Part shown: piece by piece, positions 24,755 to 32,798 of the stretch
How positions within the stretch are numbered: the stretch's first letter is position 1
Layout of the letters: each line of letters opens with the position of its first letter
Origin: Solihabitans fulvus
GTDB lineage: Bacteria; Actinomycetota; Actinomycetes; Mycobacteriales; Pseudonocardiaceae
DNA: 64,000 bases
NCBI RefSeq assembly: GCF_008386585.1
Contig: NZ_VUOB01000028.1
Span: forward strand, 1-64,000
Direction: 5' to 3'
Program-made: the position numbers and the translations under genes
The notes under the pieces: model-generated
The model's input: the letters and a program-made list of their open reading frames with translations, nothing else
Databases searched by the model: none
What the model was told of the DNA's origin: nothing

Positions 24755-26776
24755 ATGCCGACGAATCCAATGCATCGCTCTGGCCCCAACCGCTTCCGGA
24801 TCCTTGGCACGCTGGAGTTCTTCGATGGTCAGCACTGGTCTGCCATCGGCGCGCCGAAGCAACGCGCGCTGCTCGCCGCGCTGTTGCTCAGCGCCAACCA
24901 GATGGTTCCCGCCGACCGGCTGGTCGCCGAGCTGTGGCCCAACGACGTACCGGACAGCGCCCACGGGCTGCTCGCTGGATACGTTTGGCGATTACGCCGC
25001 GCACTACGCAACGGGGACGTTCTGGTCACCCGCGCGCCGGGCTACCGGCTGAACCTCCCGCAGGGCGCGCTGGACGTGCACGAGTACGAACGGCTGGTCG
25101 CCGCGGGCCGGGCGAGCCTGGCCGCGCGCGATCCCGCCGCGGCGACCGCGTCGTTCACCGCTGCGCTCGCGCTGTGGCGCGGCGCCCCGCTCGCCGACGT
25201 CGCCCGCACCGACGTGGTGATGGCCGAGGCTGCACGGCTGGACGAGTCGCGGCTCGCGGTGCTGGAGGCCCGCATCGGCGCGGAGATCGAACTCGGTCGG
25301 CACGAACCGCTGCTGCCGGAACTGAAACTGATGGTCTCCCAGTACCCGCTGCGGGAACGGCTGCACGCCCACCTCATGCTCACGCTGTACCGATGCGGAC
25401 AGCAGGCCGAGGCGCTCGGCGCCTACCACGATCTGCGCCGCCTGCTGATCAACGAACTCGGCATCGAACCGAGCAAGCCGCTTCGTGAGCTACAGCAACA
25501 GATCCTCCGCGAGGATCCGCAGCTGCTCGACGCGACATCAGGGCCGAGACCGGATGAAAGACCCAGAGTCGTCATCTCGCCTCGGCTGCTGCCGCCCGAT
25601 CCCGACGCCGGTTTCGTCGTCGGCGGCGAGGCCGAGCTGTCCGCGACGGCGGCCCGACTCGTCGGCGGCGGGGTGTGCGCCGTGTACGGCGCCGCCGGCA
25701 CCGGCAAGAGCACGCTCGCGCGGCGCGCGGCACACGCGGTCGCCGAACGGTTCCCGGACGGCTGGCTGTGGCTGGACCTGCGCGCGTCGACCACGCAACC
25801 GCTGTCCGCCCGCGAGGTGAGCGCCGAGGTGTTGCGCGCCTTCGGTGTCTCCGGTGACCGCGCCATGGTCACCGCGGGCGGCACGGTGCGCTGGCCGGAC
25901 CTGACCTCCGGCCGACGGGCGCTCGCCGTGCTCGACGACGTGGCTGACACGGACCAGGTGCGTCCGCTGCTGTCCCCGCCGCCGGGCTGCGCGGTCCTGC
26001 TGACCGGGCGCGGCGCCATCGGCGCGCTCGGCTCGCACCGGCACGTGCGGCTCGGCCGGCTGTCCGCGGCCGGATCGGTGCTGCTGCTGCGGCGGCTGCT
26101 CGGCGACGAGCAGGTCGACCGGGATCCCGCCGCGACGAGCGCGGTGGCGCGGTTGTGCGAATATCTGCCGCTGGCCCTCCAGGTCGCCGCGACGCGGCTG
26201 GTCATGCGTCCGGAGTGGACGGTGACCGAGTTCGCGACACGGCTGGCCGACCCGCGCCGCAGGCTCGACCTGCTTGCCTCCGGTGAGCAGAGCGTGCGCG
26301 AGAGCCTGCTGGCCAGCGTCCGGCTGATCGAGCGGGACCACGACACCCAGGCGCGCGTCGCCGTGCACCTGCTCGGGGCGCTCGACCTGCCGGTGGTGGA
26401 CGTGCACACGGTGGCCGCCCTGCTCGGTCTGTCCGAACACACCGCGCAGCCGATCGCCGAACGCCTTGTCGACGTCGGGCTGATCGAGACGATCAGCATC
26501 GACCGCTACCGGGTGCCCGATCTGGTGCGACTGTTCGCGCGGGAGCGGCACGACGCCGAGGTCGACGCGGCCGCGGCCGTGCGCAGGGTGATCGACCACC
26601 ACGTGAACCTCGTGCACCGCCAGCTCGCCGAGCCCGTCGCCGCGAGTCTCGGCTGGTACCGGCAGGAGCTGGGGACGCTGCGCGCGCTGGTCGACCGCGA
26701 CGACACCGACGTGTTGCACAAGGCCGTCGACCAGCTGCGCTGGACGCTGTCCGGCACCCGCGCGCGCGTCGCATAG
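24755..26776 (+). CDS. SARP-family pathway regulator with NB-ARC ATPase domain, TTA-containing
   Basis: 673 residues from the ATG at 24755 (GAGG upstream). An OmpR-like winged helix (FRILGTLEFFD, VAELWPNDVP) and a BTAD domain run to about residue 260; an NTPase follows with the P-loop GAAGTGKST near residue 313 and LAVLDDV as Walker B. There is no TPR tail, so it is intermediate between small SARPs and AfsR. Leu80 is encoded by TTA (24992-24994), which in streptomycete-type bacteria makes translation depend on the bldA tRNA. It sits between the two operons that share the repeat operator and is their most likely activator. Confidence 0.9.
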   Translation: MPTNPMHRSGPNRFRILGTLEFFDGQHWSAIGAPKQRALLAALLLSANQMVPADRLVAELWPNDVPDSAHGLLAGYVWRLRRALRNGDVLVTRAPGYRLNLPQGALDVHEYERLVAAGRASLAARDPAAATASFTAALALWRGAPLADVARTDVVMAEAARLDESRLAVLEARIGAEIELGRHEPLLPELKLMVSQYPLRERLHAHLMLTLYRCGQQAEALGAYHDLRRLLINELGIEPSKPLRELQQQILREDPQLLDATSGPRPDERPRVVISPRLLPPDPDAGFVVGGEAELSATAARLVGGGVCAVYGAAGTGKSTLARRAAHAVAERFPDGWLWLDLRASTTQPLSAREVSAEVLRAFGVSGDRAMVTAGGTVRWPDLTSGRRALAVLDDVADTDQVRPLLSPPPGCAVLLTGRGAIGALGSHRHVRLGRLSAAGSVLLLRRLLGDEQVDRDPAATSAVARLCEYLPLALQVAATRLVMRPEWTVTEFATRLADPRRRLDLLASGEQSVRESLLASVRLIERDHDTQARVAVHLLGALDLPVVDVHTVAALLGLSEHTAQPIAERLVDVGLIETISIDRYRVPDLVRLFARERHDAEVDAAAAVRRVIDHHVNLVHRQLAEPVAASLGWYRQELGTLRALVDRDDTDVLHKAVDQLRWTLSGTRARVA

Positions 26777-26815
26777 GCGACACACAGCCGTCACATAGGC
26801 GACGCATAGACCTAG
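26772..26815 (+). promoter_or_regulatory. First 11-bp repeat array before the NRPS operon
   Basis: Four units start at 26772, 26783, 26794 and 26805: cataggcgaca, cacagccgtca, cataggcgacg, catagacctag. The first unit includes the SARP stop codon. The CAT/CA start and GGCG core resemble the second array at 26830, but the two arrays are out of phase by 3 bp. It may be an auxiliary SARP site. Confidence 0.5.
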
Positions 26816-26829
26816 CCACAGCCGAACTG

Positions 26830-26862
26830 CATCGCCGAAACATCGGCGGTACATCGGCGATG
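26830..26862 (+). promoter_or_regulatory. Second 11-bp repeat array, shared operator of the NRPS operon
   Basis: Three units at 26830, 26841 and 26852 read catcgccgaaa, catcggcggta, catcggcgatg. Bases 26840-26859 (acatcggcggtacatcggcg) are identical to the reverse complement of the array upstream of proB. The last repeat ends 49 bp before the ATG of the carrier protein gene, leaving room for a -10 element and leader. Confidence 0.7.
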
Positions 26863-26911
26863 GGGATTCTCCCGTGCAGAGCACACCACAACAACAGGCG
26901 GAGAGCCGGCG

Positions 26912-27148
26912 ATGACCGCACAACTAGACCTGGACTCGACGATCGCCAAGTACGCGACGGTCTCCTTCGACGACAGCACTGAGCTGCTGGACGCCGGGCT
27001 GGAGTCGTTGTCGCTGCTGCGACTCGCGGTTGAGGTCGCCGCGGACGACGACGCGGAGATCGACGCGACCAGGCTGGTCGAGCTGCACACCATCGGTGAG
27101 CTGAAGACCTGGCTGAGCGAGCTGGCCACGGCGGAGGTCGCCCGATGA
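26912..27148 (+). CDS. Free-standing peptidyl/acyl carrier protein
   Basis: 78 residues, ATG with GGAGA upstream. The phosphopantetheine attachment serine is Ser32 in DAGLESLSLLRL, and the following acidic helices fit a discrete carrier protein. It is the first gene of the NRPS operon and its stop overlaps the start of the C-A-PCP gene, so it probably presents the first building block to that condensation domain. Loading would need an adenylation domain in trans: the free A domain at 32795 or the one at 36849. Confidence 0.85.
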   Translation: MTAQLDLDSTIAKYATVSFDDSTELLDAGLESLSLLRLAVEVAADDDAEIDATRLVELHTIGELKTWLSELATAEVAR

Positions 27149-30100
27149 CCGCCGAGCTCGTCGCGCCGCCGGAGACGCTGCCGATCACCGAGTCCCAGAA
27201 GGGACTGCTGGTGGTCGACAGCCTGGTGCCGACCAGGCAGATCTACAACCAGATCATGCAGTTCGACCTCGACCCGGCGCGCTGCGACGCACCGCTGGTC
27301 GACGTCGTCCGGCGCGCGCTGGCCGTCCTGGTGACCGTGCAGCCCGCGCTGCGCCAGGTGTTCGGCCGCAACCCCGACCTGCACGCCACGCTGCTGGCGC
27401 CGCCGGACGCGGACGACCTGCCGCTGGAGACGATCGCCGTCGCGCCGGGCGAGTACGCGGCCACGTTGGCCGAGGTGGGCCGCACCATCGGCCGCACGCC
27501 GTTCGACCTCGGCGTCGGGCCGGTCTACCGGTTCGCCTTCGTGCACGCCACCGACGGCAGCGCCGCGTCGATCCTGTTGTGCGCGCACCACACCGTCGGC
27601 GACGGCGTGTCGATGGCGCCGATCGTCCGCGACCTCGACCGGATGCTCACCGGCACCATGACCGAGGACGTCGAGACGCTGCGGATCGCGCGGGAAACTG
27701 CGTTCCGCAAGGAACTCGCCGCGCAGAACCGGGTCGCGTCCTCGGAGAAGACCGCCGAGAAGGCCGCCGCCTGGGCGGAGCGGCTGCGCGCGGTGCCACC
27801 GCTGGTGCTCTACCCGCGCCCGAATCGTCCTACCCAGACCGATTTCGCCGGCACCCGCATCTCCTGGACCACCGACGAGGCCGAGGCCGAGCGCATGCAG
27901 GCGACCTGCAAGCGGCTTGGTGTCAGCCCGTTCGTGCTGCTCGCCGGCGTGTACGGCGCGGTGGTCGCGCGGCACGGCGGGGTGTCCAGCGTGCTGGTCG
28001 GCAGCCCGTTCGCCGCGCGCCGCACGATCGGCGCGTTCGACCTGTGCGGGTTCTTCGTCAACACGCTGCCGGTCACCGTGGACGTGGACTGGACGCGCAC
28101 GGTCGACGAACACCTGAGCGGGCCCGTCCGCGCCGAGATCGACTTCTGCCGGTCCGCCGTGGACGTCCCGTTCAACCGGCTCGTCGCGCAGGTGCAGCCG
28201 GACCGACCGCGCGACCGCAACCCGTTGTTCTCCTGCATGCTGGCCATGCAGGACACCTTCGACGCGAGCACCGCGACCGGACCGGTCATCGGCATCCGCG
28301 AACCGAGCAACGGCACCGCGAAGTTCGACCTCTGGATCGGCGCGACCCCGGTCAACGGGCGCTGGCAGCTCGACCTGGACTACGACCGCGCGCTGATCAC
28401 GCCCGCGGTGGCCGACGGCATCCTCGACTCGATGCGGACCGCGCTGCGCCGGGCAATCACCGACGGCAGCCGCACGCTGGCCGAGTTGTTCGACGACGCC
28501 TCGACCACGCAGAGCCGGCGCACCGACGGTTACGCCGCCGACGTGCCGGCGCCGACGCTGAGCGAGTGGTTCGACGAGACCGCGCGCAGCACGCCGGACG
28601 CGATCGCGATCGAGGAGTCCGAGCGACGGCTGACCTTCGCCGAGCTGGCCGGCCGGGCCAACCGCGTCGCCGCAGGCCTCGCCGGGCACGGCGTCGGGCC
28701 GGGTGACGTGGTCGGGCTGCGGCTGGACGCGTTGGGGGACAACGCGGTGGCGATCCTGGCGACGCTGCGCCGCGGTGCCGCCTACCTGCCGCTCGATGCG
28801 AGCCTGCCGGCCGATCGGTTGGCCTACATGGTCAACCAGGCCGGCTGCCGGGTCATCATCGGCTCGGGGCTCGACGTCGACGGCGCCAGCACGGTGGCCA
28901 TCGCCGCGCTGGAGTCCGACGAGGACGTCCCGTCCGCCGCCGACCGACGTTCCGGCGTGTACGTGATGTTCACGTCCGGCTCAACCGGCCGCCCCAAGGG
29001 CGTGCTGATGGGCCACCCGCCGCTGCTGAACCTCGCGGCCTGGTCGGCCTCCGCGCTCAACGTCAACGCGGACACCAGGTTCCTCCAGTACGCGCCGGCC
29101 GGGTTCGACGTGTCGTTCCAGGAGATCGTGCCGACGCTGCTGCTCGGCGGGACCGTGGTCGCCAGGGAACCCGCTGACCGGCGGGACTTCCCCGCCATGG
29201 TCCGGCGCGTCGCCGAGACCGCGGTCACGCACCTCTACCTCCCGGTGGCCGCGCTGCGCCCGTTCGTGCTGTGCGCGCAGGCCCAGCGGACCAGGCTGCC
29301 CGCGCTGCGCACGTTCTGCGTGTCCGGCGAGCAGTTGCTGGTGGACGACGAGATCCGCGCGTTCTTCGACGACCACCCGCACTGCGCCCTGGTCAACCAC
29401 TACGGGCCGACCGAGACGCAGGCGGTCACTACGCAGCGGCTCGCGGCAGGCGATCCGCCGTGGGCCCGGCACGTGCCGATCGGGCTGCCGATGCCGAACG
29501 TGACCGCGTACGTGGTCGACGGCACCGGCCACCTCGCGCCGGCCGGCGTCGCCGGCGAGCTGTTCCTCGGCGGCTGCTCGCCAGCGCACGGCTACATCAA
29601 CGACCCAGAACGCACCGCAGACCGGTTCGCGCCGGGGCGGTTCGAGCCGGACGGCATCCTGTACCGCACCGGCGACCAGGTCGTCAGGGACGAGCACGAC
29701 ACGCTGATCTTCCTCGGCCGCGGCGACACCCAGGTGAAGATCCGCGGCCACCGGGTCGAGCTTGGCGAGCTGGAGACCGTCGCCACCGAGGTCCCCGGGA
29801 TTCGGCAGGCCGTCGCGGCCGTGCGCGGTGACGGCGCGGACCGGGAGTTGTTGCTGTTCCTGGTCTCCGAGGCCGGTGTCGACCACGACACCGTGCGGGA
29901 GCACCTCGGCGCGCGGCTGCCGGCGCACATGATGCCGGCGCTGGTCGTGGACATCGAGTCCGTGCCGACCTCGGGCACCGGCAAGACCAACCGGGCCGCG
30001 CTGGTGGAGCTCGCCTCGAAGGTGCGCGCCGAGGAGCCGGTCACGGTCGCCGAGTACGCCGACGACCTCGAGCGGGACCTCGCCGAGATCTGGGCTGGTG

Positions 30101-30285
30101 TGCTCACCGTGCCGACCGTCGAGCGGGACGTGCCCGTGCTCCAGTACGGCGCGCACTCACTGAACATCTTCACCGCGCTCGGCCTTGTCCAGCAACGGTT
30201 CGGGGTGGCGGTGTCGGTGGTCGACTTCTTCCGCGCGCCGACCATCGCCACCCTGGCCAACCTGGTCCGCGAGGGCCTCAAGTGA
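27145..30285 (+). CDS. NRPS module C-A-PCP, proline-like A domain
   Basis: 1046 residues. The condensation domain (about 10-440) has an intact HHxxxDG motif (His148, His149, Asp153). The adenylation domain (about 475-960) shows FTSGSTGRPKG, NHYGPTETQ, YRTGDQV and the catalytic lysine in SGTGKTNRA. The carrier domain has Ser1005 in YGAHSLN. By hand alignment to GrsA the substrate-binding residues read D-V-Q-Y-C-S-H-A-V-K, and the surrounding FDVSFQEI, LPVAAL and GEQL motifs look like proline-activating domains. No epimerase or methyltransferase domain is present. Confidence 0.92.
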   Translation: MTAELVAPPETLPITESQKGLLVVDSLVPTRQIYNQIMQFDLDPARCDAPLVDVVRRALAVLVTVQPALRQVFGRNPDLHATLLAPPDADDLPLETIAVAPGEYAATLAEVGRTIGRTPFDLGVGPVYRFAFVHATDGSAASILLCAHHTVGDGVSMAPIVRDLDRMLTGTMTEDVETLRIARETAFRKELAAQNRVASSEKTAEKAAAWAERLRAVPPLVLYPRPNRPTQTDFAGTRISWTTDEAEAERMQATCKRLGVSPFVLLAGVYGAVVARHGGVSSVLVGSPFAARRTIGAFDLCGFFVNTLPVTVDVDWTRTVDEHLSGPVRAEIDFCRSAVDVPFNRLVAQVQPDRPRDRNPLFSCMLAMQDTFDASTATGPVIGIREPSNGTAKFDLWIGATPVNGRWQLDLDYDRALITPAVADGILDSMRTALRRAITDGSRTLAELFDDASTTQSRRTDGYAADVPAPTLSEWFDETARSTPDAIAIEESERRLTFAELAGRANRVAAGLAGHGVGPGDVVGLRLDALGDNAVAILATLRRGAAYLPLDASLPADRLAYMVNQAGCRVIIGSGLDVDGASTVAIAALESDEDVPSAADRRSGVYVMFTSGSTGRPKGVLMGHPPLLNLAAWSASALNVNADTRFLQYAPAGFDVSFQEIVPTLLLGGTVVAREPADRRDFPAMVRRVAETAVTHLYLPVAALRPFVLCAQAQRTRLPALRTFCVSGEQLLVDDEIRAFFDDHPHCALVNHYGPTETQAVTTQRLAAGDPPWARHVPIGLPMPNVTAYVVDGTGHLAPAGVAGELFLGGCSPAHGYINDPERTADRFAPGRFEPDGILYRTGDQVVRDEHDTLIFLGRGDTQVKIRGHRVELGELETVATEVPGIRQAVAAVRGDGADRELLLFLVSEAGVDHDTVREHLGARLPAHMMPALVVDIESVPTSGTGKTNRAALVELASKVRAEEPVTVAEYADDLERDLAEIWAGVLTVPTVERDVPVLQYGAHSLNIFTALGLVQQRFGVAVSVVDFFRAPTIATLANLVREGLK

Positions 30286-31010
30286 CTGGGGTCGCGCTGC
30301 CCGGTCGGCTGGTCACGTTGGTGCGGCGGAAGGACCGTCCGGTCTGCGTGATGCTGCCTGGGGCGGGCGGTGGCCTCAATCCCTATCTGCGGCTGGCCTC
30401 CTACCTCGGCAGGCACTACAGCGTGTACGCCGTGCGGGCGGCCGGTCTGCTGCCCGACGAGGAGCCGGAGGACAGCGTCGCGGCGATGGCGGACTCCGCC
30501 GTCGCCGCGCTCGGCGGGCTCGTGCCGGACCTGGTGTTCGGCTGGTCGCTCGGCGGCACCATCGGCTGGGAGGTGTGCGTGCGGCTGGCCGACCGGGGCG
30601 TCCGGCCGGACCTGGTTATCGTCGACAGCTCGCCGTTGGCGCGACCGTCCACTGTGGAGGCCGACGAGCACATCAGGAAGGTGATCCTCGGCGGGCTCGG
30701 GCCGAGGGCGGACGAGCAGACCGTCGGCAGGGTCGACCGGACCTTCCGCGCCCAGGTCGCCGCGCTCGCCGACTACGCGGCCGTGCGCGAGTACGCGGGC
30801 AGAGTGCTGTTGCTGATGTGCCCGGACAACGACAACGACTTCGACGGCAGGGCCGAGTCGGTTCGGCGGTGGCGGGAGCTCGCGCCGGACCTGCGCGACG
30901 GGACGCTCGACGCGGACCACTTCGCGGTGTTCGAGCCGGAGCACCTCGACCAGCTGACCGACGAGATCGGCGGCTTCCTCGGCCACGACAGGGCGGAGGT
31001 CGCCACGTGA
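30282..31010 (+). CDS. Type II thioesterase
   Basis: 242 residues from a GTG that overlaps the NRPS stop. Alpha/beta-hydrolase with the nucleophile motif GWSLGG, an oxyanion-side LPGAGGG and a C-terminal DADHFAVFEPEH that supplies the catalytic His. Such external thioesterases clear mis-primed carrier proteins in NRPS lines. The operon also has a TE domain at the end of the C-PCP-TE protein, so this one is likely editorial. Confidence 0.88.
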   Translation: MTGVALPGRLVTLVRRKDRPVCVMLPGAGGGLNPYLRLASYLGRHYSVYAVRAAGLLPDEEPEDSVAAMADSAVAALGGLVPDLVFGWSLGGTIGWEVCVRLADRGVRPDLVIVDSSPLARPSTVEADEHIRKVILGGLGPRADEQTVGRVDRTFRAQVAALADYAAVREYAGRVLLLMCPDNDNDFDGRAESVRRWRELAPDLRDGTLDADHFAVFEPEHLDQLTDEIGGFLGHDRAEVAT

Positions 31011-31123
31011 CCGAGCCGCCGGAGTGCCCGGTCGGCCGAGGCGGCTCGACCCGGCCGGCAGGCCATCGTGGCAGGCGGGCAGTTCACCTGGTGACCTACG
31101 ACAACCGGATGCGATCATGCTGA
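31007..31123 (+). CDS. Possible 38-residue coupled ORF
   Basis: A GTG overlapping the thioesterase stop opens a frame of 38 codons whose TGA overlaps the ATG of the BtrH-like gene (ATGCTGA). The peptide is Arg/Gly-rich in the middle and ends VTYDNRMRSC. It is not an MbtH protein. It could be a real small protein, or only a coupling device that carries ribosomes across the 106-bp gap to the next gene, which has no strong ribosome-binding site. Confidence 0.3.
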   Translation: MTEPPECPVGRGGSTRPAGHRGRRAVHLVTYDNRMRSC

Positions 31124-32253
31124 GTGCCCCTACCGAAACCTACGACCGGCTGTGGTCGCCGGTGCTGGAGACGCTGCGCGCCGACGCGCTGGACTGCGTG
31201 CAGGCCAACCTCGCCGCCGTCGCCGACCGCCACAACGGCTCCGGCGCGCATCTCGCGCTCGGCTCCGCGCTGCGGTTCGAGACCGAACCGGGCCAGGACG
31301 GGGCGCCGCAGGTCGCGTCGTCGGTGCCGTACCGCCTCGCCGCCGCGCACGACCTGCTCGGGCTCCGGGTGGCCAAGCGCTTCGACGACGTGGACGGCGC
31401 CGCGCTGCGCGAGCTGGTCGGCGAACACGGCCCCCTGTATGTGATCGCCGACGCGCACACCCTCGCGTGGACGCCGTACGCCGGCCAGCAGCACACCGAG
31501 CACACCTTCCTGCTGTCCGCCTCGGACACCGTCGTGGACGCCTACCACGACGAGACGCCGTGGGGGTCCTGCCGTCCCAGCGTGTGGCGCCTGTCCCCCA
31601 CCGACTTCGACGCGATGGTGCCGTCGGCCACCGTGCTGCTGTTGGCGACCGAGCCGGTGACCGCGCGGCCCGGCGCGCTGGCCGACAACGCGCGGGCGCT
31701 CGCCGACGCCGTGCCGGACATCGACGCGTACCTGGCGGCCAACCGGGGCAGCGACCAGTTGGTGCTGGACGTCTGGCTGCTCGGCCGGTCCCGGCTGCTG
31801 CACGCCGCGTGGCTCGGCGGCAACGCCGAGGCCGACGCGCACGCCGGGGCGTGGCTGGCCCTGGCGTCGCAGACGTACGTGGCCTGGCGCAGGGCGAAGC
31901 GCACCGGCGCGCTGCCGGCGACCGTGCTGGACGAGCTGGCCAGGCTGCTGCACGAGGATGTGGCCATGGCCGGCAGGCTCGCCGCGGCGGAACCCGTCGC
32001 GGCGGCCGACGACGACCTCGTGCGGGCCACCGTGCTGGCGGCGATCGAGGACGTGCTGCGCCTGGACGAGTCGATCGTGCTCGCCGCGCGGACGCTGCGC
32101 GACCTGCCCAACTTCAACTCCTTCCGGCTGGTCGACATCATCGAGCGGGTCGAGAGCCAGCTGAACGTGGAGCTGGACGCGGACGACCTGACCCCGCAGG
32201 CGCTGCGCGACACCGACTCGCTGTGCGCCGCGTTCGCCAGGAGGTCCGCGTGA
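31117..32253 (+). CDS. BtrH-like cysteine acyltransferase fused to a carrier protein
   Basis: 378 residues. Residues about 22-165 match the BtrH N-terminal papain-like domain: Cys27 (LDCVQANL), the DxHxLxWxxY segment near 112-121, His129 in HTEHTFLL and Asp141, then HDETPWGSCRPS. A helical domain follows (about 170-300; DUF4872-like). The C-terminal 70 residues form a carrier protein with Ser335 in NFNSFRLVDIIE. BtrH of butirosin biosynthesis transfers an acyl group from a carrier protein to an amine. Fusion to its own carrier is unusual and suggests that it accepts or donates a carrier-bound amino acid in this pathway. Confidence 0.7.
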   Translation: MLSAPTETYDRLWSPVLETLRADALDCVQANLAAVADRHNGSGAHLALGSALRFETEPGQDGAPQVASSVPYRLAAAHDLLGLRVAKRFDDVDGAALRELVGEHGPLYVIADAHTLAWTPYAGQQHTEHTFLLSASDTVVDAYHDETPWGSCRPSVWRLSPTDFDAMVPSATVLLLATEPVTARPGALADNARALADAVPDIDAYLAANRGSDQLVLDVWLLGRSRLLHAAWLGGNAEADAHAGAWLALASQTYVAWRRAKRTGALPATVLDELARLLHEDVAMAGRLAAAEPVAAADDDLVRATVLAAIEDVLRLDESIVLAARTLRDLPNFNSFRLVDIIERVESQLNVELDADDLTPQALRDTDSLCAAFARRSA

Positions 32254-32798
32254 CCGCGTGCGGCAGGGTGCGCGTCGCCGTGCGCCGTCGGTCCGCCTCG
32301 CGCGCCGACGCCCGCGCCGTGCTGCGCGACCTGCTCGCCGACGCGACCGAGGTGGCCGGCGACGCGGAGATCGCGACAAGGCCGAGCGGGCAACCACACC
32401 TGCCGGCGCACCCGGAGATCTCGGTGAGCCTGTCCGACGACGGCGACTGGCTGGCCGCCGCAGTCGGCGTCGGCGGACGCGTCGGCGTGGACGTGCAGCG
32501 GCCGGAACCCGTCACGGCGGGCCGATTGCGGCGCTGCGGATCGCCGACCGCGCGCGTCGCGCTCGCCGCGTTGCCCGACCCCGAACGCGAGCGCGAGTAC
32601 AGCCGGATCTGGACCGTGCAGGAGGCCTGCGTCAAGGCGACCGGCACGGGTCTCGCCGGACGGCCGTGGACGATCCCGGTCGAGGTCGGCCAGCACGACG
32701 GCACCTGGCACTCCCTCTGTTGGCACAGCGTCCCCTTGCCCGATATCGCGGTGAGCGTCGCCCACGAACTTCGTTACCCGGAAAGGGAAGCACGATGA
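32250..32798 (+). CDS. 4'-phosphopantetheinyl transferase (Sfp-type)
   Basis: 182 residues, GTG start within AGGAGG-spaced overlap of the preceding stop. Magnesium/CoA motifs are GVDVQRP and WTVQEACVKATG; the usual WxxKEAxxK has Gln instead of the first Lys, a variant I recall as common in actinobacterial Sfp homologues. It would convert the four carrier proteins of this cluster to holo form. A short version of the Sfp fold. Confidence 0.85.
   Translation: MTACGRVRVAVRRRSASRADARAVLRDLLADATEVAGDAEIATRPSGQPHLPAHPEISVSLSDDGDWLAAAVGVGGRVGVDVQRPEPVTAGRLRRCGSPTARVALAALPDPEREREYSRIWTVQEACVKATGTGLAGRPWTIPVEVGQHDGTWHSLCWHSVPLPDIAVSVAHELRYPEREAR

Noticed and set aside
31007-31123. MbtH-like protein for the NRPS
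   Set aside because: MbtH proteins are about 70 residues with a conserved NxExQxSLWP motif; this 38-residue frame has none of it.
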